Positions 33,332 through 41,982 of a stretch of DNA of 42,058 nucleotides are shown piece after piece (positions within the stretch are counted from its first letter, which is position 1; each line of letters begins with the position of its first letter). A program made the translations under genes and the position numbers. The stretch comes from Chloroflexota bacterium (GTDB lineage Bacteria > Chloroflexota > Dehalococcoidia > JACPQD01), in the NCBI GenBank assembly GCA_016190665.1, contig JACPQD010000078.1, positions 1 through 42,058 of the forward strand, given 5' to 3'. Below the pieces are notes generated by a model. That model did no database searches, was not told the DNA's origin, and saw only the letters and a list, made by a program, of their open reading frames with translations.

Positions 33332-35758
33332 ATGATCTCTACTGCGACGGAAGAGGAACTGCGGCGCCGAATAGATGCTCTGCAATTGAGCCCGCACCTC
33401 CAGCGGCTAAGGGCAAGGTACTTCGAGGAGGCCCCGCAGGTCTGCGCCGAACGCTTGAAGTTTGCACTCCAGGCCTTGAGGGAGACCGACGGGGAGCCCA
33501 TCGATATCCGAAGCGCGAAGAAGCTGAAGGCGGTGCTGGCCGGCGTGTCCATCGTCATCCATGATGGCGACATGACGGCAGGCAACCAGACTCGACTCTT
33601 CCGGGGGAGCGCCCCTAACATTGACTGGGATGCCGGCTACTTCGAGAAGGTCGCCGATGGCCACAGGGTCACCTTCGGCAGTCCAGCGGAGGTGGGGAGC
33701 ATCTCAGAAGAAGACTGGCAGGTTTGCAGGGAGGCAGCCGCTTACTTTAGAGGGCGCACTCCAGCAGAAGCGGACCGGGAGGTGGCAAAAGCGCTCTTCG
33801 GTGAGTGGTACGAGGACGCCATGGCCATCCGCGCCGTCTCCTACCCCTACGAGCAGGTACCCTACTTCCCAGGAGTGCCGATGTGGGACAAGCTCCTCAA
33901 GATGGGCATGAGGGGCATCGTTCACGAGGCTGAGGCAGGCATAGAACGCTTTCGCGAAACTGATGAAAACGACCCCGAGAAGATCTATTTCTGGCAGGCG
34001 ATCATCATCGTCTGCCAGGCCGTGGTGGAGTTTGCACACCGGCACGCCCAGCTCGCTAGAGACCTAGCTTTCAAAGAGCGCGACGCAACCAGGCGTAGGG
34101 AACTGGAAGACATTGCAGATACGTGTGAGTGGGTGCCGGAGAATCCAGCCCGCACCTTCCACGAAGCCGTCCAGTCCATCCGCCTAACTCATGTGGCTCT
34201 CCTCATGGAGAATACTCGCAAGGGCGCCGACCTAGGAAGACTGGACCAGTTGCTGTACCCGTACTTCAGGAAAGACATGGACGAGGGCCAGCTGACCTTA
34301 GAGAAAGCCGCCGACCTTTTGGGTGACTTCATCACATACGTGGCTCGGCTGGAACAAGTTCATAATCGCCTTGCGTCGGAAGTAGCCCAGAACACCATGA
34401 TAAACCATATTGTCCTTGGCGGCGCAACTAGGGACGGCACGGACGTCTCCAACGGGTTGACCTATCTTATCCTACATATGTTGGGGCTGTTGAGATATGC
34501 CGAGCCGCACGCCACGGTGCGCCTGCACGAGGGTACTCCCTCCTGGCTCATGATGAAGGCACTTGAGACCAATCGAAAAGTGAACGGCATCCCCATGTAC
34601 CTCAACGACAAGCACATCACGGAAACGATTCACGCCAGTGGGGTGCCTCTGGAGGAAGCCTGTGAATGGGCCCTGGCGGGCTGCTCCCAGCCCGTGTTGC
34701 CATCGCAGGGACATTATAAGCCGATGCACATAAACACCGCTGTTTCCCTGGACCTGGCCTTGCACAACGGTGTCTCCCCCCTCACAGGCAAGAAGGTCGG
34801 CATCGCAACTGGAGACCCGCGAGCCTTCCAGACTTTCGACGAAGTGTTTGCCGCCTACAAGGAGCAGTACAGATTCGTCATCAGAAGGCTCTTAAGGCTG
34901 CAACGTTTCATGCACCTCGCCGAGGCGCAGGGCTTCAGGATGCCTCTCCGTTCGGCCCTGGACCATGCCACGATTCAGAACGGCAAAAGCCACCTCACGG
35001 GAGGTTCCGATTCGTATCCTCTGTGGCATATGAAGGATCGGGCATTAGTGGATGTTGCCGATTCCTTGACAGCGATCAAACAGCTCGTTTTTGACGACAG
35101 GAAGCTGACCTTGGGGGAATTGCTGGAGGCTCTCGATTCTGACTTCGGTGGCGAGAAGGGTGAGGAGATCAGGCAGATGTGCCTGGCCGCTCCAAAATAC
35201 GGGAATGATATCGACGAGGCCGATTACATGTTGCGGGACGTGGGCAAGTTCAGTGCCAGCGTAATCATGTCGGAGAAGAACTGCTTTGGCTGGCCATATA
35301 GCATCAATCGCAACGGAGTGGCCTGGCATTATGCCGGTGGCAAGGGCGTCGGCGCATTGCCCAACGGCCGCCACGCAAGGGCGCCCTTTGCCGACGGCTC
35401 TCTATCACCCATGAATGGCATGGACAGGAACGGGCCAACAGCCGTCCTTAACTCAGCTCTGAAGGCAGATTTCAGGGAGGCCTTGGTGGGCATCCTGAAT
35501 CAAAGATTCCCTGTTACCGTAGTGCACAGCCCGGAGGCTATGCGGAAGATCGCTGCTCTTACGAGTACCTTTGTCGCGAGGGGAGGCCTCCATATCCAGT
35601 ACAACTTCGTGGACAAGGAAGTCCTTCTCGATGCGAAGAAACATCCCGAGCGGCACAAAGATCTCGTAGTACGCGTGGCTGGCTATAGCGCCTATTTTGT
35701 GAACTTGACGCCCGAGGTGCAGGATGAGATTATCAATCGCACCGAGCAGTGTCTTTAA
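33332..35758 (+). CDS. Glycyl-radical enzyme (pyruvate formate-lyase superfamily)
   Basis: An 808-residue oxygen-sensitive radical enzyme. The PFL-type barrel domain covers most of the length. The thiyl-radical Cys is Cys451 in A-G-C-S-Q-P, and the glycyl radical is Gly784 in R-V-A-G-Y-S-A-Y-F. In the dehydratase and lyase subgroups (glycerol, choline, isethionate) the Cys is followed by x-Glu; here that position is Gln453, so a standard dehydratase mechanism is doubtful. A decarboxylase, fumarate-adding synthase or new reaction is possible. GGGAGG precedes ATG 33332. No radical-SAM activase gene is in the window, so the activase must be encoded elsewhere. The operon is SBP7-KPR2-this gene. 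Its presence indicates anoxic growth. A relic of a second copy follows KPR1. Confidence 0.92.
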   Translation: MISTATEEELRRRIDALQLSPHLQRLRARYFEEAPQVCAERLKFALQALRETDGEPIDIRSAKKLKAVLAGVSIVIHDGDMTAGNQTRLFRGSAPNIDWDAGYFEKVADGHRVTFGSPAEVGSISEEDWQVCREAAAYFRGRTPAEADREVAKALFGEWYEDAMAIRAVSYPYEQVPYFPGVPMWDKLLKMGMRGIVHEAEAGIERFRETDENDPEKIYFWQAIIIVCQAVVEFAHRHAQLARDLAFKERDATRRRELEDIADTCEWVPENPARTFHEAVQSIRLTHVALLMENTRKGADLGRLDQLLYPYFRKDMDEGQLTLEKAADLLGDFITYVARLEQVHNRLASEVAQNTMINHIVLGGATRDGTDVSNGLTYLILHMLGLLRYAEPHATVRLHEGTPSWLMMKALETNRKVNGIPMYLNDKHITETIHASGVPLEEACEWALAGCSQPVLPSQGHYKPMHINTAVSLDLALHNGVSPLTGKKVGIATGDPRAFQTFDEVFAAYKEQYRFVIRRLLRLQRFMHLAEAQGFRMPLRSALDHATIQNGKSHLTGGSDSYPLWHMKDRALVDVADSLTAIKQLVFDDRKLTLGELLEALDSDFGGEKGEEIRQMCLAAPKYGNDIDEADYMLRDVGKFSASVIMSEKNCFGWPYSINRNGVAWHYAGGKGVGALPNGRHARAPFADGSLSPMNGMDRNGPTAVLNSALKADFREALVGILNQRFPVTVVHSPEAMRKIAALTSTFVARGGLHIQYNFVDKEVLLDAKKHPERHKDLVVRVAGYSAYFVNLTPEVQDEIINRTEQCL

Positions 35759-35977
35759 TGTGGCGCGCTGCACTTGGAGAGGCGCCACCAATTGAAGACC
35801 CTGACCGAGGGCAGTCATGGCTTGCCGCGCGAAGATGTCGTCCTTCGACAACGCTGACTAATTGCGTGGGTCACCAACAGGTCGTACAGTTCCAGCAAGT
35901 TCAGTGATGGGACCAAAGGCGAAGCGAGGAGAAGCAGGCGGGTTGGACTCGCGCTACGCGAGAAGAAGGAGGTTGCA

Positions 35978-37675
35978 ATGCAGACGAGAAAGCTTTCCGT
36001 GATAGCAAGTTCCTTGACGGTTCTGGGGTTGCTAATAGCAGGCTGCGCCCCAGCGACAGCGCCCCCACCGCAGGCTGCGCCGCCACCCACTGCAGTTACC
36101 CGCGAGCCAGCGGCTGCGGTGGCCGCCAAGCCAATATCTCCTGCTTCCACGCCTAAGCCAGCCGCGGGAGAGGCTCGGTATGGGGGCAACCTTACTGCCT
36201 GGGATGGAATCGAGCCCGAACATTTGGATGTCCACCAGGCAGGTAGTGGTGGTACTCTATGGCCAATAGGTGCGGTGTACAACGGCTTGATAGGATACAG
36301 TCCTGTGCCGCCTCACGACATCATTCCCGAACTTGCCCAGAGCTGGGAGGTCAGTTCGGATGGAAAGTCTTACCTGTTCAATCTGCATCAAGGGGTAAAA
36401 TGGCACGATGGTCGCCCCTTAGCGCCGGAGGATGTCAAGTTCAGCCTGGACCGGATGCGTGACCCCCCGAAGGGGACGGTGAGTCCGCGACAAACCTTAT
36501 ACGAGGCTATCGACAAGGTCGAGCCCGTAGGCCCGGATAAGGTGAGAGTTAGCCTGCGCCGTCCCAGCGCATCGGTCCTTGGCGCTCTGGCCATGGGCTG
36601 GTCAGTAATCATGCCAAAGCATGCCATCGAGGCCTGGGGCGACCTGAAGAAGCAAGCAGTCGGGACGGGGCCCTTCAAGTTCCAGGTATACGCGGCCGGG
36701 AGCCATCTGACCGTCAAGAGAAACGGAGACTACTTTGTCAAGGGTCGACCTTACCTGGACGGGATAACATGGTACATGATCAAAGACAGGGGCGTTCAGC
36801 TCGCCGCCTTCCGGACCAAAAGAGTGATTATGACGGGCTTGGGCAGCCGGGGACTGGATCCTAGCGAGGTAGTGATCGTCAAGAAGGAGATACCAGGCGT
36901 CGTCGTTTATGAATACCCTGGGGGCGGCGGGGGAGTCACCCTGACCTTCAATGTCACAAGGCCGCCTTTTAATGATGTCCGGGCGCGACGAGCGGCGGTG
37001 CTGGCCCTGGATCAGGGAGCCATCATCGAGGTGGCGCTGCGCGGTGGGGGAAAACGGACCGGCCTATTGGGCCCTCCAGGCCCCTGGACCCTTCCGGAGC
37101 AAGAGCTGCTGGCGCTTCCGGGTATTCGTCAGCCGAAAGCTGCTGACCTTGCTGAAGCCAAGAAGTTGCTGGCAGAGGCCGGCTACCCCAATGGGATAAA
37201 AACGAAGCTGCCGTTCCGCACCGGCAGCATGTTTCAGGACCTTTCCGAGGTAGTGGCAGGCCAACTGTCGAAAACCGGCATCGATCTCACCCTCGAGCGC
37301 TTGGAGGCGGGCGTCTTCCAGGTAACCCAGGTCCAGCGAAACTGGGACCTGATGATGACTTCCTTCTCAGGCATCCTCGACGACCCGGACTGGCACCTGA
37401 GTTACCTGGTGACTGGCGGCTCGAGGAACTTCTCTGGCTTCAGTGACAAACTGGTGGATGAGCTTTATGTGAAGCAGTCCCAGGAAATGGGCCTCCAGGA
37501 GCGCAAGCGAATCGTGAACCAGTTGGAGAGGAGGTGGGCAGAGCAGGTGCCCTTCTTCCGCCTCTATGAGCCTCTCTACATTTTCGCCCATTGGCCGGAG
37601 CTGAAGGGGTATCAAGGGGTTGGGGTTGGGGCCCAGAACAACGTCCGATGGGCTCATGTGTGGCTCTCTCAATGA
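35978..37675 (+). CDS. ABC transporter substrate-binding lipoprotein, family 5 (SBP8)
   Basis: A 565-residue SBP_bac_5 lipoprotein. The signal peptide ends LLIAGC (Cys 23), the linker is rich in Pro/Ala, R-Y-G-G lies near residue 68 and the C-terminus is H-V-W-L-S-Q. It is very similar to SBP5 and SBP9 throughout (G-L-G-S-R-G-L-D-P, R-G-G-G-K-R-T-G, S-G-F-S-D-K-L-V-D-E-L). AAGGAGG precedes ATG 35978. The 219 bases between the glycyl-radical enzyme and this gene show nothing I recognise. Downstream are a UGSC relic and then the CMD gene. Confidence 0.93.
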   Translation: MQTRKLSVIASSLTVLGLLIAGCAPATAPPPQAAPPPTAVTREPAAAVAAKPISPASTPKPAAGEARYGGNLTAWDGIEPEHLDVHQAGSGGTLWPIGAVYNGLIGYSPVPPHDIIPELAQSWEVSSDGKSYLFNLHQGVKWHDGRPLAPEDVKFSLDRMRDPPKGTVSPRQTLYEAIDKVEPVGPDKVRVSLRRPSASVLGALAMGWSVIMPKHAIEAWGDLKKQAVGTGPFKFQVYAAGSHLTVKRNGDYFVKGRPYLDGITWYMIKDRGVQLAAFRTKRVIMTGLGSRGLDPSEVVIVKKEIPGVVVYEYPGGGGGVTLTFNVTRPPFNDVRARRAAVLALDQGAIIEVALRGGGKRTGLLGPPGPWTLPEQELLALPGIRQPKAADLAEAKKLLAEAGYPNGIKTKLPFRTGSMFQDLSEVVAGQLSKTGIDLTLERLEAGVFQVTQVQRNWDLMMTSFSGILDDPDWHLSYLVTGGSRNFSGFSDKLVDELYVKQSQEMGLQERKRIVNQLERRWAEQVPFFRLYEPLYIFAHWPELKGYQGVGVGAQNNVRWAHVWLSQ

Positions 37676-38044
37676 TTAGTCGTTGATGCTTTTTGACTTG
37701 GTAAGGGCTACCTCTGGAGGGACGGTTTCCCGATTGTGCCGCCGACGCTGGAATCGGTGGAGGCGATGACGACTTGGAGATTGAGCTGTTTCTGCGTGTT
37801 CAGCGGGTTATCTTGTCCTTTTACACCGACACGCACAGGTAGCAGCCAAAGGCCCCTTCGAACTGGGTGGCTGAAGTGATCAATACCCGAGTCTGCCTGT
37901 CCGCCAGGAATCAAGGACATTGGGGTGAGTCATTTCGCGAGATTTGGGACGCGCAAGGACGCATCAATTGCGAGGCTACTTGAGGCTGCAGCGACCGGCC
38001 GATCTCACGTCAACAGGCCACGAAATCGGAAGAAGGAGGAGACA
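37676..38044. other. Gap between SBP8 and the CMD gene, holding a UGSC relic
   Basis: This stretch contains a UGSC second-domain fragment (37706-37771). The remainder shows nothing I recognise apart from the AAGGAGG site in front of ATG 38045. Confidence 0.65.
37706..37771 (+). pseudogene. Fragment of a UGSC-family second domain
   Basis: These 22 codons read Y-L-W-R-D-G-F-P-I-V-P-P-T-L-E-S-V-E-A-M, aligning with W-[AT]-D-G-[FL]-P-I-V-P-P-T and the following helix of UGSC-B and UGSC-C. The similarity stops abruptly on both sides, so this is a scar of a deleted fourth UGSC gene. Confidence 0.75.
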
Positions 38045-38452
38045 ATGGCGCCGAATCAGGAGGAGAGAGACGCTCTGGTAAAGCGTATGGCGGAGAAGAG
38101 GGGCTTTCGCATCGGGCAATTCGAGTTCTTGGCCGAGGTAGATTACGAATACCTCAAGCGCCACAACGACTATGTGGAGTTCCTTTACCTCACTGACCGG
38201 CATTTGAAGCGGAAGATCAAGGAGTTCGTCATCCTTACCGTCCTTTGTACGCGGCTCGATGACGTCAGCCACATTAAGGCGCATATGCAGGCTGCTGTGG
38301 ACGCCGGCGCGAGTAAGGAGGAAATCCTCGAAGCGCTCCACTTGCTCGGGAACTACGCAGGTGGGCCCTGCCACCGGCGGGGGTTGGAGGCTTGGAGACA
38401 GTGCTTTACTCCCGACCTGCTCGCGATAGAGCAACCTGTGCCAATGGACTAA
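38045..38452 (+). CDS. Carboxymuconolactone-decarboxylase-family protein
   Basis: A 135-residue all-helical protein with the CMD/AhpD-type core (K-E-F-V-I-L-T-V-L, then H-M-Q-A-A-V-D-A-G-A-S-K-E-E-I-L-E-A-L). The C-x-x-C redox pair of AhpD is not present, with D-D-V-S-H-I-K-A-H in its place, so peroxidase-type chemistry is unlikely; a decarboxylase or lyase role or an accessory function remains possible. ATG 38045 follows AAGGAGG closely. The longer frame from 37925 has no ribosome site and unrelated N-terminal residues. It is 369 bases after SBP8, with the UGSC relic between. A short hairpin (CCCCAGC/GCTGGGG, 38462-38477) follows its stop. Confidence 0.8.
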   Translation: MAPNQEERDALVKRMAEKRGFRIGQFEFLAEVDYEYLKRHNDYVEFLYLTDRHLKRKIKEFVILTVLCTRLDDVSHIKAHMQAAVDAGASKEEILEALHLLGNYAGGPCHRRGLEAWRQCFTPDLLAIEQPVPMD

Positions 38453-38461
38453 AGCGGCGTA

Positions 38462-38477
38462 CCCCAGCGGGCTGGGG
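38462..38477 (+). terminator. Short hairpin after the CMD gene
   Basis: CCCCAGC (38462-38468) and GCTGGGG (38471-38477) form a compact GC-rich hairpin 9 bases past the stop at 38452. No T-run follows, so termination is uncertain. Confidence 0.35.
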
Positions 38478-38685
38478 GACGGCACTAACGACTGCCATAA
38501 TGCTCAGCCAAAGCCGGAGGCGTGCTGGAGGTTGCCCTTGAGCCGGATCCTTCGGACTGGGACATACACCGGAGCGCGGCAGCCGGACATAGCCTTTCTG
38601 GCATAGTTCTTCCGGAGGTTAGACCGTGAACGAAGTCAGCAAATACCACGACGTCACGGGTCAACACATCGAAGGAGGTCTTGCG

Positions 38686-40383
38686 ATGCTCAGGAAGAAA
38701 TCTTTCGTAATGGTGAGTTGCTTCATGATCCTGGGGCTCTTGGCGCCAGGCTGCGCCCGAGAAGTGGGACCCCCGGCTGCCTCGAAGGCCGTGGTTCCAC
38801 CAGCCGCCAGCGCGACTGCCATCACACGATTGACGCCGAAACCAGCGGAGCCTAGCCCGGCCCCTAAGCCAGCCGCGGAACAGCCACGCTATGGGGGCAC
38901 TCTCACTGGTTGGGCTAGCAGTGAGCCAGAACACCTGGACATTCACCAGGCCGCCAGCGGTGGCAGTCTCTATCCACTAGCTGCGGTGTATGATGGCTTG
39001 ATACAGTACAATCCTATGCCGCCTTATGACATTATTGCCGATCTTGCCGAGAGTTGGGAGATCGGCCCGGACGGAAAGTCCTACTTGTTCAATCTGCAAC
39101 GAGGGGTGAAGTGGCACGATGGCCTCAACTTCACGTCAGAGGACGCCAAATTCAGCTTGGAGCGCATGGTTAATCCGCAAAAAGGGACGCGGAGTCCCAG
39201 GCAACAGTTGTACGCTCCTATTGCAAAAGTCGAGGCCGTAGGCCAAGATAAGGTAAGGGTCAGTCTGGACCATCCCAGTGCGTCGCTCCTCGCTGCCTTG
39301 GCCTGGGGCTGGACAGTAATGATGCCAAAACATGTCATCGAGGCCCGGGGTGACATGAAGAACCATGCAATTGGGACTGGACCCTTCAGGTTCCAAGCCT
39401 ACGTGGCGGGGAGCCACTTGGCCATGAAGAGGAACAGCGACTATTTCGTCAAGGGCCGACCCTACGTGGACGGGATAACGTGGTACGTGATAAAGGATAG
39501 AGCCGTTCAGCTCGCCGCCTTCCGGACGAAGAAAGTCCTCATGACGGCCTATGGCAGTGGCGGATTCGATCCTCTCGCGGCAGAGATCGTCAAGAAGGAA
39601 ATACCAGGCGTGGTCGTTTTTGAATACCCCGGGCCCCCGGGAGGGGGAGCCAGCTTGACCTTTAATGTCACCAGGCCGCCCTTTAATGATGTCCGGGCGC
39701 GACAAGCGGCGGTGTTGGCCCTGGACCAGGGCGCCATAATTGAGGTAGCGCTCCGCGGCGGAGGGAAACGGACTGGTCCACTGGGTGGCACATGGGCCAT
39801 GCCAGAGCAAGAGTTATTAGCTCTCCCGGGCGTCCGCCAGCCGAGAGCGGCTGACTTTGCTGAAGCTAAGAAGCTGCTCGCCGAGGCCGGTTACCCCAAC
39901 GGGATAAAGACGAGGTTGCCGCTCCGCACCGGTGGTTTGTTCAGCAACATTGCCGTGGTAGTAACAGACCAGTTGTCGAAAATCGGGATCGCGCTCACCC
40001 CCGAGCCACTGGAGGCAGTCGTTTTCAATGTAACTCAGCGCCAGCGGAACTGGGACTTGATGATGACTTCCCAAACAGGCCGGCTCGACGACCCGGATAC
40101 CCAGCTCAGCCACTGGATCACTGATAGCCCGGACAACTTCTCTGGCTTCACTGACAAACTGGTGGATGATCTCTATGCAAAGCAGTCCCAGGAAATGAAC
40201 TCCCAAGAGCGCAAGCGAATCGTCAGTCAATTGCAGAGAAGGCTAATAGAGCAAATGCCCGTCTTCCGCTTCTATGAGCCCCTCTACATTTTCGCCCATT
40301 GGCCGGACTTGAAAGGTTTTCCAGGGGTAGGAGCTGGCATCCACAACAACGTCCGATGGGCTCATGTGTGGCTCTCTCAATAA
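38686..40383 (+). CDS. ABC transporter substrate-binding lipoprotein, family 5 (SBP9)
   Basis: A 565-residue SBP_bac_5 lipoprotein with a signal peptide ending GLLAPGC (Cys 23), a Pro/Ala/Lys linker, R-Y-G-G near residue 69 and a C-terminus of H-V-W-L-S-Q. It is closely related to SBP5 and SBP8. GAAGGAGG lies just before ATG 38686. A GTG at 38626 also has a ribosome-like GGAGG but would add 20 residues before the signal peptide, so it is disfavoured. It heads the second MmgE/PrpD cassette. The 233 bases upstream contain the CMD hairpin and nothing else I recognise. Confidence 0.93.
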   Translation: MLRKKSFVMVSCFMILGLLAPGCAREVGPPAASKAVVPPAASATAITRLTPKPAEPSPAPKPAAEQPRYGGTLTGWASSEPEHLDIHQAASGGSLYPLAAVYDGLIQYNPMPPYDIIADLAESWEIGPDGKSYLFNLQRGVKWHDGLNFTSEDAKFSLERMVNPQKGTRSPRQQLYAPIAKVEAVGQDKVRVSLDHPSASLLAALAWGWTVMMPKHVIEARGDMKNHAIGTGPFRFQAYVAGSHLAMKRNSDYFVKGRPYVDGITWYVIKDRAVQLAAFRTKKVLMTAYGSGGFDPLAAEIVKKEIPGVVVFEYPGPPGGGASLTFNVTRPPFNDVRARQAAVLALDQGAIIEVALRGGGKRTGPLGGTWAMPEQELLALPGVRQPRAADFAEAKKLLAEAGYPNGIKTRLPLRTGGLFSNIAVVVTDQLSKIGIALTPEPLEAVVFNVTQRQRNWDLMMTSQTGRLDDPDTQLSHWITDSPDNFSGFTDKLVDDLYAKQSQEMNSQERKRIVSQLQRRLIEQMPVFRFYEPLYIFAHWPDLKGFPGVGAGIHNNVRWAHVWLSQ

Positions 40384-40545
40384 CGCGTTTTCTGAGCTTT
40401 TCACTTATTGCCCACACAAAAGCGGAACCTGGGGGTTCCGGTAGACGTTAGGCAGAAGGCCGCTCACGATTACGAAGACTGCTGGAGGTGGGTGGGTTGT
40501 CGGGCAGTCCCCCAGGATGACACTGACGGCAAGAAAGGACACGTT

Positions 40546-41922
40546 ATGACTCTGGAAGAGCAACTGGTCCGGCATCTGAGGGAGAGGTCTTTCTCCGATC
40601 TGCCCGAGGAGGCCGTCGAGATTGCACGCCGCGAGGTGCTTTGGACGCTGGGCAGTTGCGTTGCCGGGGCCGGAGCGCCCGGTTCCGATCGGATAGCCCG
40701 CTTTGTCCGGGACAACGGCGGACGGGCTGAGGCGACGGTGGTGGGCTTCGGGGACCGCGTCCCGGCCAACATGGCCGGCCTGGCGAATGGCGCTTTCGCC
40801 AAGGCGCTTGAATACGAGGACAAGCTCTGGCATGATCATGTTGAGGGCGCCTTCGCCATCGCCACCGCTGTCGTTCCCGCAGCCTTCGCCATGGCGGAAC
40901 ATAGCGGCGGCGTGGACGGCAAAGCATTGTTGCTCGCGGTGACGCTGGCCACGGATATTCAGGCGCGGCTGGTGGGATCAGTGCCCAGGTCGGTGTTCAC
41001 GGGATGGAACTCGACCTATATGTTCGCCAGCTTCGGCGCCGCCATCGCGGCCGGAGTTCTCCTGGGCCTTACGGAAGAGGAATTCTTGAATGCCCTGGGG
41101 CTCGCCTATGCTCAGACAGCCGGCAACTACCAGGGCCATGAAGAAGAGGGCGTCCAGGGAATCTGTCTGCAGATGGGATTTGGAGTGCGCAACGGGATAA
41201 CGTCTGCGCAACTGGCCAGGCTGGGCGTGACCGGAGTGAAGCAATTCCTGACCGGGAGGCATGGACTGTATTTCCTCTTTTATAAGGGCGAAGAGACTCA
41301 CATGGAATGGCTGACCCGCGATCTCGGCCAGCGGTTCTACGGTACTAGACTCGGCTTCAAAGGGTACCCCTGCGGCGCCGCCTGCCATGCCCCTTTGGAC
41401 GCCGTCCTTTCGTTAGTGGTCAGAGACGCTCCCGGCCCCGAAATGATAGAATCAGTATTAGTCTACGCGCCCGCCCGTGTCTGGCGAGTCGTCGAGCCGA
41501 AAGAGGTACGCCAGAATCCCCAAAACGAGGTAAGTACCCTATTCAGTCTCCCCTGGGCGTTGGCCTGCGCCATAGCGGACCGCAGGATCACCATCTCCCA
41601 CTTCAAGGAAAAGGCGCTGCGGGACCCGCGCTATTTTGAGCTGGCCCGCAAGGTAGACGTGGATATGGCTTCCGATCGAGAAGGGACGTCAGTGGAGATC
41701 AAGCTGAAGGATGGCCGCACCTTGCGGTCGGAGACAGTGCTGAAACCCAAAGGCCACCCGGACAATCCCCGCTCGATGGAGGAGATGTTGGACAGGTATT
41801 GGGACTGCCTCCAGTATAGCCCACGGCCTCTGCCCAGAGAGCAAGCGTCCCTGGCGAAAGACCTGGTGCTGGGGTTGGAGGGAGTCTCAGACGTAGCCAG
41901 GGTCATTCGCCTTCTATGCTAG
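40546..41922 (+). CDS. MmgE/PrpD family protein 2
   Basis: A 458-residue paralogue of the protein at 22396, of identical length and with the same blocks (V-L-W-T-L-G-S-C, N-G-A-F-A-K-A-L-E-Y-E-D, Y-A-Q-T-A-G-N-Y, D-R-Y-W-D-C). One visible difference is K-G-Y-P-C-G-A-A-C-H where copy 1 has K-G-Y-P-C-C-A-F-L-H. The family catalyses dehydration, decarboxylation or epimerisation of polycarboxylates. ATG 40546 with AAAGGA six bases before gives the same N-terminus as copy 1; the open frame from 40408 adds 46 unrelated residues and is rejected. It is paired with SBP9, as copy 1 is paired with SBP4. Confidence 0.9.
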   Translation: MTLEEQLVRHLRERSFSDLPEEAVEIARREVLWTLGSCVAGAGAPGSDRIARFVRDNGGRAEATVVGFGDRVPANMAGLANGAFAKALEYEDKLWHDHVEGAFAIATAVVPAAFAMAEHSGGVDGKALLLAVTLATDIQARLVGSVPRSVFTGWNSTYMFASFGAAIAAGVLLGLTEEEFLNALGLAYAQTAGNYQGHEEEGVQGICLQMGFGVRNGITSAQLARLGVTGVKQFLTGRHGLYFLFYKGEETHMEWLTRDLGQRFYGTRLGFKGYPCGAACHAPLDAVLSLVVRDAPGPEMIESVLVYAPARVWRVVEPKEVRQNPQNEVSTLFSLPWALACAIADRRITISHFKEKALRDPRYFELARKVDVDMASDREGTSVEIKLKDGRTLRSETVLKPKGHPDNPRSMEEMLDRYWDCLQYSPRPLPREQASLAKDLVLGLEGVSDVARVIRLLC

Positions 41923-41982
41923 TACCAAGTTGTAGAAGTAGGCGTAACATGTTTTCGGGCCGAACGCCGGTTCTTTAGCTTT

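Noticed and set aside
37925..38044. A longer N-terminus for the CMD gene.
   Set aside because: No ribosome site lies at 37925, and the 40 extra residues are unlike the family; AAGGAGG clearly serves ATG 38045.
40408..40545. A 46-residue N-terminal extension of MmgE/PrpD-2.
   Set aside because: The paralogue at 22396 begins at the position of ATG 40546, and the extension has no similarity.
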